Origin: Anaeromyxobacter soli | Lineage (GTDB): Bacteria > Myxococcota > Myxococcia > Myxococcales > Anaeromyxobacteraceae | Assembly: GCF_022808855.1 (NCBI RefSeq) | Contig: NZ_JAKZLF010000004.1 | Location: 1-64,000, forward strand | DNA length: 64,000 nucleotides | Reading direction: 5' to 3' | Part shown: piece by piece, positions 1 to 8,106 of the stretch | How the letters are laid out: each line of letters opens with the position of its first letter | Position numbering within the stretch: position 1 is the first letter of the stretch | Notes under the pieces: generated by a model | The model's input: the letters and a program-made list of their open reading frames with translations, nothing else | The model's database searches: none | What the model was told of the DNA's origin: nothing | Program-made: the position numbers and the translations under genes

Positions 1-26
1 CGCCCCGGCGGGCTCGCTTCGCTCGC
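1..26. repeat. 26-bp dispersed repeat, copy A
   Basis: These 26 bases recur exactly, in inverted orientation, at 13813-13838. The core is itself near-palindromic (gcgagcgaagcgagc). Both copies lie just past gene ends: this one beyond the topA stop, the other beyond the metallophosphatase stop. It may be a short dispersed element or a transcript-end hairpin. Confidence 0.7.
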
Positions 27-48
27 TGGGGCGAGAATCGGATCTCGG

Positions 49-2472
49 CTACGCGCTCTCGGGCGCGGTCTCCGGACCCTTCGCCTCGGAGTCGCGCCGG
101 TAGCCGCACTCCTTGTTCGGGCAGGCCACGTACGGGCCCGTCTTCTTCGAGTACTTGTCGAGGAGGTACGCGCTGCCGCACTGCGGGCAGGCCTCGTTCC
201 GGGGCCGATCCCAGGACACGAAGTCGCACTTGGGATAGGACGAGCAGCCGTAGAAGGTCTTCCCGCGGCGCGAGCGCTTCTCCGTGATGTACCCGCCGCA
301 GCCCTTCGGGCAGGACACGCCGATGGAGATGGGCTTCGTGCCCTTGCACTCGGGGTAGCGGGTGCACGCGAGGAAGCGGCCGAAGCGGCCGCGCTTCATC
401 ACCATCGCGGCGCCGCACTCCGGGCACTTCTCGTCCGTCGGGACGTCCTCCTCCTTCTCCGGGACGATCTTCCCGTCCTCGCGCTTGAAGTTCATCGTGT
501 TCCGGCACTCGGGGTAGCCGGAGCACGCGAGGAACTCGCCCATGCGGCCCCACTTGATGACCATGGGCTTGCCGCACTTCTCGCACGTGAGCTCGGTCGC
601 GATCTCCTGGCGCTTCACGTCGCGCATGTTGACCTCGGCCTTCGCGAGGTCGTCCTTGAAGCTGTCGTAGAAGTCCTTCAGGACCTGCTGCCAGGCGGCG
701 CTCCCCTCCTCGATCTCGTCGAGGCGCTCCTCCATGCCGGCGGTGAAGGCGAGGTCCATCTCGCGCGGGAAGCTCTTCACGAGCTCGTCGGTGACGACGA
801 GGCCGAGGTGGGTCGGCTTGAAGTTCCGCTCGACCTTCTCGACGTAGGTCTTCTCCTGGATGTTCTCGAGGATGGCGGCGTAGGTGGACGGCCGGCCGAT
901 GCCGCGCTGCTCGAGCTCCTTCACGAGGGACGACTCGTTGAAGCGCGGGGGCGGCTGCGTGAAGTGCTGCTCGGGGAGGAGCCGGCGCAGGTCGAGCGTC
1001 ATGCCGGCCTCGAGCGGCGGCAGCTGGCGCTCCTCGTTCGCCTTCTCGCGATCGCCGTTCTCCTTCGCCTCCTCCTCGGCGCCGGCCTCCTCCTCGGGCG
1101 GCTTCGCGCCGTAGACGGCGAGGTAGCCGGGGAACTTGAGGATGGAGCCGGTGGCCCGGAACGTGGCCCGGCCGGCGGTGATGTCCGCGGTGGTCTGGTC
1201 GTAGACCGCCGGGACCATCTGGCAGGCGACGAACCGGTTCCAGATGAGCTCGTACAGCCGGTACATGTCGCGCTCGCCGATCTGCTCGAAGTACGGGGCC
1301 ACGCGGGCCGGCGTCCACTCGAGCGAGGTCGGGCGGACCGCCTCGTGGGCCTCCTGGGCGGCCTTCGCCTTCGTCTTGTAGACGTTCGGCGCCTCCGGCA
1401 GGTGGTCCTTGCCGTAGGCGTCGGCGATGTAGCCGCGCGCCGCGTCCACCGCCTCGGTGGAGAGCCGGACGGAGTCCGTGCGCATGTACGTGATGAGGCC
1501 GATCGCGCCCTCGTCGCCGAGCTCGACGCCCTCGTAGAGCTTCTGCGCGAGGGTCATCGTCTTCTTGGCCGTGAAGCCGAGGCGGTTCGCCGCCTCCTGC
1601 TGCAGCTTCGCCGTCGTGAAGGGCGGCGGCGCGTTGCGGCGGCGCTCCTTCTTGTCGACGTTGGCGACGACGTAGGTCGCGCCGTCGAGGTCCTTCACGA
1701 GCGCGTGGGTGACCGCGCCTTCCTTCAGCTCCGCCTTCTGGCCGTCGACCTTCGAGAGCCGGGCGCGGAACTCCGGCGGGAGCTTCGCGGCGAGCTCCGC
1801 CTCGAGCGTCCAGTACTCCTCGGGCTTGAACGCCTCGATCTCGCGCTCGCGCTCGACCACGAGGCGCACCGCCACGGACTGGACGCGCCCGGCGGAGAGG
1901 CCGCGGCGGACCTTCTTCCAGAGGATGGGGCTGATCTGGTAGCCGACGAGCCGGTCGAGGATGCGGCGCGCCTGCTGCGAGTCGAACTTCTTGCGGTCGA
2001 GGTCGAGCGGCTTCTCGATCGCCTTCTGGATCGCGTTCTTGGTGATCTCGTTGAAGAGGACGCGGCGGACGCGGCCGTCGCCCGAGTCGCCGATCTCCTC
2101 CGCGATGTGGAAGGCGATCGCCTCGCCCTCGCGATCGGGGTCGGTCGCGAGGAAGACGCGCTCGGCGGTGCGCGCGGCGCGCTTGATCTCGGAGAGGACC
2201 TTGGCCTTCCCCTTGATGACGTCGTACTGCGGCGTGAAGCCCGCCTCGACGTCGACGCCGATCTTGGACTTCGGCAGGTCCTTCACGTGGCCGACCGACG
2301 CGCGGACGTCGTAGGAGCGACCGAGGTACTTCTTGATCGTCTTCGCCTTGGCGGGCGACTCGACGATGACGAGGTTGCCCCCCACCGCGGGCTTCTTCGC
2401 GGCGCGCTTGGGCGGAGCGGCCTTCTCCTTCTTCATGCCCTCCGCGGCTGCGACCTTCGTGGCTCTCGGCAT
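49..2472 (-). CDS. topA: DNA topoisomerase I
   Basis: Type IA topoisomerase (807 aa) that relaxes negative supercoils through a 5'-phosphotyrosine intermediate. After a Lys/Ala-rich N-terminal tail of about 30 residues, the TOPRIM domain opens with LVIVESPAKAKTI. The catalytic tyrosine lies in ITYMRTDS (about Y329). The C-terminus carries four Topo C4 zinc fingers (about residues 628-795), each of the CxxC...C(x3-5)C type. The start is the ATG at 2472; the open frame continues upstream only as a shadow of dprA. It begins 14 bases after the dprA stop, so the two are probably cotranscribed, an arrangement common in bacteria. Identification is firm. Confidence 0.97.
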   Translation of the reverse strand: MPRATKVAAAEGMKKEKAAPPKRAAKKPAVGGNLVIVESPAKAKTIKKYLGRSYDVRASVGHVKDLPKSKIGVDVEAGFTPQYDVIKGKAKVLSEIKRAARTAERVFLATDPDREGEAIAFHIAEEIGDSGDGRVRRVLFNEITKNAIQKAIEKPLDLDRKKFDSQQARRILDRLVGYQISPILWKKVRRGLSAGRVQSVAVRLVVEREREIEAFKPEEYWTLEAELAAKLPPEFRARLSKVDGQKAELKEGAVTHALVKDLDGATYVVANVDKKERRRNAPPPFTTAKLQQEAANRLGFTAKKTMTLAQKLYEGVELGDEGAIGLITYMRTDSVRLSTEAVDAARGYIADAYGKDHLPEAPNVYKTKAKAAQEAHEAVRPTSLEWTPARVAPYFEQIGERDMYRLYELIWNRFVACQMVPAVYDQTTADITAGRATFRATGSILKFPGYLAVYGAKPPEEEAGAEEEAKENGDREKANEERQLPPLEAGMTLDLRRLLPEQHFTQPPPRFNESSLVKELEQRGIGRPSTYAAILENIQEKTYVEKVERNFKPTHLGLVVTDELVKSFPREMDLAFTAGMEERLDEIEEGSAAWQQVLKDFYDSFKDDLAKAEVNMRDVKRQEIATELTCEKCGKPMVIKWGRMGEFLACSGYPECRNTMNFKREDGKIVPEKEEDVPTDEKCPECGAAMVMKRGRFGRFLACTRYPECKGTKPISIGVSCPKGCGGYITEKRSRRGKTFYGCSSYPKCDFVSWDRPRNEACPQCGSAYLLDKYSKKTGPYVACPNKECGYRRDSEAKGPETAPESA

Positions 2473-2486
2473 CTGTCGGGGTCCCC

Positions 2487-3350
2487 CTACGTGCGGCGCA
2501 GAAAGTAATGGCCCGGGCGCTGCTCGCACAAACCCTCGAGCTCGAGGGTGAGCAGCCCGGCGAGCGCCGGGCCGGGCGCGAGGCCCGCCTGGCGCGCGAT
2601 CTCGTCGGCGTGACGCGGGCGCCGGGCGAGCGCCGCGAGGAGCGCGCTCTCGGGCGCGGCGAGCGCGGGCAGCGCGAGCTGCCGCTCGGCGACCGGCGCT
2701 GCCGGGATGCCGAGCGCCCCGAGCACGTCCTCGGCCGAGGCGGCGACCTTCGCGCCCCGGCGGAGGAGCGCGATCGGCCCGGCGGAGAGCGGCTCGCGCG
2801 CGTCGCCCGGCACCGCGAACACCGGCACGCCGTGCGTCCGCGCCCAGTCGGCCGTGATGAGCGCCCCGCTCTTCTCCCCGGCCTGGACGACCACGACCGC
2901 CTCCGACAGGCCCGAGACGATCCGGTTCCGCCGGGGGAAGTTCCCGGCGAAGCCCGGCGTCCCGTCGGGCAGCTCGGAGAGGATCGCGCCGCCCTCGGCG
3001 AGCACGCGCTGGAGGAGCGGCCGGTTCGAGGCCGGGTAGAGCACGTCGACGCCGGTGCCGAGGACGGCGACCGTGTGGCCGGCCGCGTCGAGCGCCGCGC
3101 GGTGCGCGATGGCGTCGATGCCCAGGGCGCCGCCGGAGACGACGGAGACGCCCGCCCGGGCGAGCCCCGCGGCCAGGAGGCGCGCCATCTCCTCCCCGTA
3201 GGCGTCCGGGTGGCGCGAGCCGACGACGGCGACGCGCCGGAGGTCGGCGAGCGCGCCGCGCAGGCGCAGCTCGGCCGGACGATCGGGCGTCTGCGCGAGG
3301 CGGTCCGGGTAAAGGCCGTCGCCCGGACGGATGGTGGTCGCCTCCTCCAT
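2487..3350 (-). CDS. dprA: DNA processing protein DprA, short form
   Basis: DprA/Smf family, the RecA loader for incoming single-stranded DNA in natural transformation (287 aa). The Rossmann-like domain is clear: VAVVGSRHPDAYGEEMA, then SGGALGIDAIAH, then GSGA-type segments near EKSGALITADWA. The C-terminus (about residues 225-287) fits the winged-helix DprA_WH domain. The N-terminal SAM domain of many homologues is absent; the protein begins almost directly at the YPDRL motif, so it is shorter than the usual 350-380 aa. The ATG at 3350 is the only start that leaves this motif complete. It heads the dprA-topA pair. Confidence 0.93.
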   Translation of the reverse strand: MEEATTIRPGDGLYPDRLAQTPDRPAELRLRGALADLRRVAVVGSRHPDAYGEEMARLLAAGLARAGVSVVSGGALGIDAIAHRAALDAAGHTVAVLGTGVDVLYPASNRPLLQRVLAEGGAILSELPDGTPGFAGNFPRRNRIVSGLSEAVVVVQAGEKSGALITADWARTHGVPVFAVPGDAREPLSAGPIALLRRGAKVAASAEDVLGALGIPAAPVAERQLALPALAAPESALLAALARRPRHADEIARQAGLAPGPALAGLLTLELEGLCEQRPGHYFLRRT

Positions 3351-3553
3351 GGAGCGGGGCCATATACCCACCGGGTGGTGGAGCGTCAAGGTGGGGACCC
3401 GCCGCCGAATGCACGGACCGTACCTGCCGACACGGTCAAAACGGCCTCCTACCTCCCGTAAACCGGTAGGATTGCGGCCGGCGGGAGGGCGCGCGGGAAG
3501 CCGTGCGAGAGCGACGGCCTGGCCGGCGCCCGCGCACCCGGAGGACGGTGGAG

Positions 3554-4879
3554 CTAGCGACCGCCGGCCCCCTCGGCCGCCGAGCGGACGGCGCGCATCT
3601 CCACCCGATCGCCGATGGCGAGCTCCACGAGGCTGCGCGTGACGAGCGCCGCCGAGGCGCGCTCCTTCACGTCGATGACGAGCATCTCGCCGATGTCCTC
3701 CTTCGGGAGGCTCGAATCCCAGGCCGGCAGGCCCGGCGCGCGGCCGTAAGGGTCGCCGGCGCGGACCGCCGTGAAGACGTTGCCCTCCTCCACGCCGTCG
3801 GCGGAGCCGCGGTCGATGAAGACGACGTGGTGCTCTCCGAGCTGGGTGACGACCTGGACCTGGCCGCCGACGATGGTGCCCTCGAGCGCGCGGCGGTTCG
3901 CGCGGCGATCCACCCGGCGGAGGAAGCGCTCCGTCCACGGACCGAGCATGGCGCCGCGCTCGATGGGCTCGAACGACTGCGTGATGACGAGCGTCGCCGC
4001 CTTGTCGTCCACCGCGACCACCTTGGCCGCGCCGAGCACGGTGGACTGCCAGCCGAAGAGCTCGTTCGTGCGCGGGTGGCGAATGGGCCGCTCCGTCTTG
4101 AAGATGACGTAGGTCTCGCCCGGCTTCACCTCGGCGCGCCGCTCGAACCGCGCGTACGCCTTGTCGTGGCTGGAGAGCATGAGCTTCTCCTCGAACGCGG
4201 CCTTGATCGCGCCCGACTCGGCGAGCTCGCGCGGGGTGACGAACGTGTCGTGCCGCGCGAGGAGCGCGCGCGGGGAGACGTAGCCGATCTTGTAGGGCCC
4301 GACGACCGCCACCGCGTCGCCGTCGTCGTCGGTCTTCCCGTCCGCGCGGGAGAGGTCCTCGAGCTCGCGCGGCGGCGCCTCCTCGGCCTCGGCCACCGGC
4401 TCCCCGGCCGGCTCGACGCGCGTCGGGCCCTCGTCGGCGGAGGGGTAGAACCTGAGCAGGTTGCCCGGGTAGATCCAGTGCGGGTTCTCGATGTCCGGGT
4501 TGTAGGACCAGATCTTCGGCCAGTACCAGGGGTTGTTCAGGTAGCGGCCGGAGAGATCCCAGAGCGTGTCTCCGGGCCGGATCGTGTACGTGTCCGGCGT
4601 CTGGCCGCCGCTCGTGGCGGCGTCCTCCAGCGCGAGCGCGGTGCCGGCCACGGCCGGCGCGAGGCCCTCCTCGCCCGCCGCCGGTGCGCCGGCCGCGTCC
4701 GCGGGTACGGCGGCCGCGGTCTCCGAGGGCGCCCCGTCCTGCACGGCGCCGGTGGCCTCCACCTGCGGATCGGCGCTCGCGGTCCGGGCGGCGTCGCGCG
4801 CCGCGTCGAGCGCCCCGGCCTGCGCGAGCGCAGCGGCCGGAAGGAGGGCGAGGACGGCGACGAGGTGTCTGCGGATCAT
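3554..4879 (-). CDS. Secreted LysM-domain protein
   Basis: 441-aa exported protein. A signal peptide (MIRRHLVAVLALLPAAALAQA) is followed by an Ala/Pro-rich linker. A single LysM peptidoglycan-binding domain spans about residues 94-143 (YTIRPGDTLWDLS ... IYPGNLLRFYP). The remaining 280 residues contain no catalytic motif I recognise and look like a beta-rich domain. The DTLWDLS/WPKIWSYNP form is common in deltaproteobacterial proteins annotated only as LysM peptidoglycan-binding proteins. Its ATG overlaps the stop of the upstream lipoprotein gene by 4 bases, so the two are translationally coupled and probably act together at the cell wall. Confidence 0.85.
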   Translation of the reverse strand: MIRRHLVAVLALLPAAALAQAGALDAARDAARTASADPQVEATGAVQDGAPSETAAAVPADAAGAPAAGEEGLAPAVAGTALALEDAATSGGQTPDTYTIRPGDTLWDLSGRYLNNPWYWPKIWSYNPDIENPHWIYPGNLLRFYPSADEGPTRVEPAGEPVAEAEEAPPRELEDLSRADGKTDDDGDAVAVVGPYKIGYVSPRALLARHDTFVTPRELAESGAIKAAFEEKLMLSSHDKAYARFERRAEVKPGETYVIFKTERPIRHPRTNELFGWQSTVLGAAKVVAVDDKAATLVITQSFEPIERGAMLGPWTERFLRRVDRRANRRALEGTIVGGQVQVVTQLGEHHVVFIDRGSADGVEEGNVFTAVRAGDPYGRAPGLPAWDSSLPKEDIGEMLVIDVKERASAALVTRSLVELAIGDRVEMRAVRSAAEGAGGR

Positions 4880-5751
4880 GGACCGCTCCTTGCCGGGACG
4901 CGCGGCGACGTGTCGCCGCCCTGCCCGGAGATGGCTGCGAGGCGAGTCCCGGCGCGCTCGGCGGCCGGGGTCCTCGGAAACTCGGTGACGAGGCGCTCGA
5001 GGATGCGCCGCTCCGCGCTGGCGGAGCCGCGCCGGGACTCGCAGGCGGCGAGCCGCTCGAGGGCGCCGGACAGCGCGTCGCCGGCGGGGTAGTCGTCGCC
5101 GGCCCGTGCCGCGAGCGCGCAGGCCGCGTCGTCCTTGCCCGCCGCCGCGTACGACTCGGCCGCCTCGACGAGCGCGTTGTCGGCCGCGGGGTGGCGCGGG
5201 TAGCGGGCGACGAAGTCCTCGAGGGCGTGCGCGCGGGCGACGCCGTCGCGGCGGCGCGCCGCGCGGAGCTCGCGATCGGCCTCGACCGAGAGCTCGCGGC
5301 CGCCGCCGAGCGCGAGCGCCTCGAGCCGCTCGGGCGCGGGCTCGGCGATGGGGATCGCGGTCGGCACGGGCGGCGGCGCGCGCCGGGGCTGGGGTGCGCC
5401 TGCGGCGGGGACCACCGCGGGGAGCGGCTCGGAGGGAGCCATCCTGAGGACGACCGGGGGCGGCTCGGAGGGCTCCACCCTCACGACCGCCAGGTCGGGC
5501 GGGACCACGGGCGGGAGCGCCTCGGCGGCCGGGGCGCGGCGCGGCGCCGGGTCTCGCGCGGCGCGCGCGCCGGCGAGCTCCATGCGTGCGGAGAGCCCGT
5601 CCACCTTGCGCGCGAGCACCTCGTTGTCGGCGCGCAGCGCGCGCACCTCCGCGCGGAGCGCCTCGACCTCCGAGGGCGCGGCGGCGCCGCCGCCGGCGCA
5701 GCCGAGCAACACGACGAGCGCCGCGGAGGCGTTTCGCGCGAGGGGTCTCAA
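4876..5751 (-). CDS. YbgF/CpoB-like periplasmic lipoprotein
   Basis: 291-aa predicted lipoprotein: the lipobox is VLLGC with the acylated cysteine at C18. Residues about 27-60 form a short coiled coil (EVEALRAEVRALRADNEV), followed by a Pro/Ala-rich linker. The C-terminal half has TPR-like repeats (ALEDFVARYPRHPAADNAL, LVTEFPRTPAAERA). This order, coiled coil then TPR, is that of YbgF/CpoB, which links the Tol-Pal system to peptidoglycan synthesis, but no tol or pal gene is nearby. Coupling to the LysM gene supports a cell-envelope role. The exact function is uncertain. Confidence 0.65.
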   Translation of the reverse strand: MRPLARNASAALVVLLGCAGGGAAAPSEVEALRAEVRALRADNEVLARKVDGLSARMELAGARAARDPAPRRAPAAEALPPVVPPDLAVVRVEPSEPPPVVLRMAPSEPLPAVVPAAGAPQPRRAPPPVPTAIPIAEPAPERLEALALGGGRELSVEADRELRAARRRDGVARAHALEDFVARYPRHPAADNALVEAAESYAAAGKDDAACALAARAGDDYPAGDALSGALERLAACESRRGSASAERRILERLVTEFPRTPAAERAGTRLAAISGQGGDTSPRVPARSGP

Positions 5752-5784
5752 AACTGGAAAATTCTAGGGTTCGGGGGCCGCCCG

Positions 5785-6561
5785 TCAAGGAAGGGGCCCC
5801 TCGCCTGGCCGCCGCGGATGTGCGCTGCCGGGAGCGGACGCGGGTGCGATGAAGCCTACCTGGCGCCCGGTGCGCCCCGCGTCGCGACGGTGAGAGAAGA
5901 ACAGCTCCCGCTCGCAGGCGGTGCAGCGGCCGAGCACCTCGACGCGCTCGGAACGCACCCCGGCCTCCTCGAGCGCGAGGAGGTTCGCGCGCCACAGGTC
6001 GAGGCGCGCAGCGGCGCCGGCGCGGACGACCTCGGCGCCGAAGCGCGCCCGGAACCGCTCGGCGAGCTCGGCCGAGACCTCGTAGCAGCACGGCCCGATC
6101 GACGGGCCGATGGCGGCGACGAGGCGCGCCGGGTCGGCGCCCTCCCGCGCGAGCGCGCGGACGCCCTCGGCGGCGGCGAGCCCGATCGTGCCGCGCCAGC
6201 CGGCGTGGACCGCGGCGACCGCCCCGCCCTCGGGATCGGCGACGAGCACCGGCACGCAGTCGGCCACCGAGACGCACGCGGCGACGCCGGCGGTGACGGA
6301 CACGACCGCGTCCGCCTCCTCCGCCGGCGGGGTCGCCGCCGTCGCCCGGAGGCAGCGGGTCCCGTGCACCTGCCGGACGCGCGCGAACCGCAGCCCGGTG
6401 GCGGCCTCGAGCCGGCGCCAGTTCTCCTCGACCCGGGCCGGCTCGTCGCCCACGGCGCCCCCCAGGTTCAGGGCGTCCCAGGGCGGCGGGGACGCGCCGC
6501 CGGGGCGGGTCGTGAAGCCGTGCGGGAAGGCGGCCAGCCGCTCGCTCGTCAGGAGACGCAT
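5785..6561 (-). CDS. pgeF: Purine nucleoside phosphorylase / laccase-domain protein (YfiH family)
   Basis: 258-aa member of the Cu-oxidase_4 (YfiH/YlmD) family. Homologues act as purine nucleoside phosphorylase/adenosine deaminase or as the PgeF peptidoglycan editing factor. The family's zinc ligands are visible: QVHGT, then VADCVPV, then VHAGWRG. SIGPCCYEV is the typical downstream motif. The last 15 residues (Pro/Gly/Ala-rich) extend past the usual end. The start is the ATG at 6561, which lies 27 bases from the divergent diguanylate cyclase start, so the two promoters must overlap. Confidence 0.9.
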   Translation of the reverse strand: MRLLTSERLAAFPHGFTTRPGGASPPPWDALNLGGAVGDEPARVEENWRRLEAATGLRFARVRQVHGTRCLRATAATPPAEEADAVVSVTAGVAACVSVADCVPVLVADPEGGAVAAVHAGWRGTIGLAAAEGVRALAREGADPARLVAAIGPSIGPCCYEVSAELAERFRARFGAEVVRAGAAARLDLWRANLLALEEAGVRSERVEVLGRCTACERELFFSHRRDAGRTGRQVGFIAPASAPGSAHPRRPGEGPLP

Positions 6562-6588
6562 CCGACGGGTTATAACCTTCCCTCGCCC

Positions 6589-8037
6589 ATGCTCCGATCG
6601 ATCCGGCGCTCCATCGGCCGCAAGCTGCTCATCGCGGTCGGCGCCCCCGGCCTCCTCTTCTCCCTCGCCGTGGTCCTCTGGCTGCGCCACGAGAGCCGGG
6701 CGCTCGCGCCGGCCGTCGAGCCGCTCCACCGGATCGCGCTCGTGGCGCTCGTCGTGCTGGCGGCGGGGCTCGCGGCGATGCACCTCGTGGTGGTGCGCTA
6801 CGTCGTCGACCGCCGCCTCCGGCGGCTCGCCGCGGGCATGCGGCGGGCGCGCGAGGGCGACTTCCTGCACCGCGTGCCGGACGAGGGCGAGGACGAGATC
6901 GGCCAGGTGGCGAGCACCTACAACGAGACGCTCGCCGCCATCACCGACCTCCACGTCCGCCGCATCGAGGACGCGGCGTCGATCGCCTCGATGGAGCGCG
7001 AGCTCTCGCTCAAGGCGGAGCTCGAGGCGCGCGTGCGCGAGCTGACGCTGCTGTTCGAGCTGGGGCGCACGCTCGGTGCGACGCTCGATCTCGACGAGCT
7101 CGTCCGCGCGACCGCCGCGCAGGTGGGGAGCGCCCTCGGCGCGGCGGAGCTCCAGGTGCTCCTCGTCGACGAGGCGACCGGCGAGCGGGTGGTGCGCGCC
7201 GCCTACGGCAGCGACGGGGCGGCGGTCGGCACCCGGCTCCCCCCGGGCCAGGCGCGCCCCGGCTGGCTCGAGGTGCCGATGGCCCGCGGCGAGGAGGGCG
7301 CGGGGGCGATCGCGCTCCGGCCGGCGGGCGGCGGGCTCTCGCCGCAGGAGCGCCGGCTGCTCGAGGCGATCGCGGCGCAGTCCGCCATCGCCGTCGCGAA
7401 CGCGCGCCTCCACCAGAAGATGGTCCGGCTGTCACAGACGGACGCGCTCACGGGTGCGCACAACCGCCGGAGCCTGTTCGCGCGCCTCGAGGACGAGCTC
7501 GAGCGGAGCGCGCGCTTCGACCACGCGACCGCCGTGGCCCTCGTCGACGTCGATCACTTCCGCCGCTACAACGAGGCCTTCGGCCACGCCTCCGGCGACA
7601 CGGTGCTGCGCCGGGTCGCGGCGGTGCTGGGCGGGGCCGCGCGCAAGGTGGACGTCGTGGCGCGCTACGGCGGCGAGGAGTTCGCGGTGGTGCTCGCCCG
7701 CGCCGACCGCGCGGCCGCGCTCGTCGCCGCCGAGAAGCTGCGCGCCGCCGTGACCGCCGCGGCCATCCCGCACCCGGGCGTCGGCCCCGGCCACGTGACC
7801 ATCTCGGTGGGCGTCGCCATCTACCCGGACGACGCGCGCGACCTCGGCGCGCTCATCGACTGCGCCGACGGGGCGCTGTACGCGGCGAAGCGCGCGGGGC
7901 GCAACGTGGTCATGCCGTACGCGCCGGGCATGCGCGACCACCCCGGGCGCAAGCGCGACCAGCGCAGCGCCTCGGATGCGGACGCGGGTGAGCTCAGGCC
8001 CGGCGAGGGCAGCCCGCCCGCCGCGGCCGCGGGCTGA
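6589..8037 (+). CDS. Membrane diguanylate cyclase (HAMP-GAF-GGDEF)
   Basis: 482-aa enzyme predicted to make cyclic di-GMP from two GTP at the inner membrane. Two N-terminal transmembrane segments (about residues 12-32 and 47-70) lead into a HAMP-like region (about 70-125). A GAF sensor domain (about 150-285) and a GGDEF domain (about 290-460) follow. The active-site loop is GGEEF at 361-365. The inhibitory I-site is intact: RKVD at 352-355, exactly five residues before the loop, so product inhibition is expected. The two membrane segments are almost contiguous, leaving a very small periplasmic loop; the ligand is therefore more likely sensed by the GAF domain. The C-terminal 35 residues are low complexity. 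Confidence 0.93.
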   Translation: MLRSIRRSIGRKLLIAVGAPGLLFSLAVVLWLRHESRALAPAVEPLHRIALVALVVLAAGLAAMHLVVVRYVVDRRLRRLAAGMRRAREGDFLHRVPDEGEDEIGQVASTYNETLAAITDLHVRRIEDAASIASMERELSLKAELEARVRELTLLFELGRTLGATLDLDELVRATAAQVGSALGAAELQVLLVDEATGERVVRAAYGSDGAAVGTRLPPGQARPGWLEVPMARGEEGAGAIALRPAGGGLSPQERRLLEAIAAQSAIAVANARLHQKMVRLSQTDALTGAHNRRSLFARLEDELERSARFDHATAVALVDVDHFRRYNEAFGHASGDTVLRRVAAVLGGAARKVDVVARYGGEEFAVVLARADRAAALVAAEKLRAAVTAAAIPHPGVGPGHVTISVGVAIYPDDARDLGALIDCADGALYAAKRAGRNVVMPYAPGMRDHPGRKRDQRSASDADAGELRPGEGSPPAAAAG

Positions 8038-8071
8038 GCTCGCCGGAAGGCGCCCTGACGACTCGCCGCGG

Positions 8072-8096
8072 CGAGCCCGCCTCGCGCGCGGGCTCG
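8072..8096. terminator. Hairpin between convergent genes
   Basis: A 9-bp perfect stem (cgagcccgc / gcgggctcg) with a 7-base loop sits in the 69-base gap between the convergent diguanylate cyclase and AglZ-like genes. There is no T-run, so intrinsic termination is only possible, not shown. Confidence 0.4.
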
Positions 8097-8106
8097 GCGG
8101 GGCGCG

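Noticed and set aside
808..2508. 566-codon plus-strand ORF opposite topA
   Set aside because: High-GC shadow; topA has clear domains and active site.
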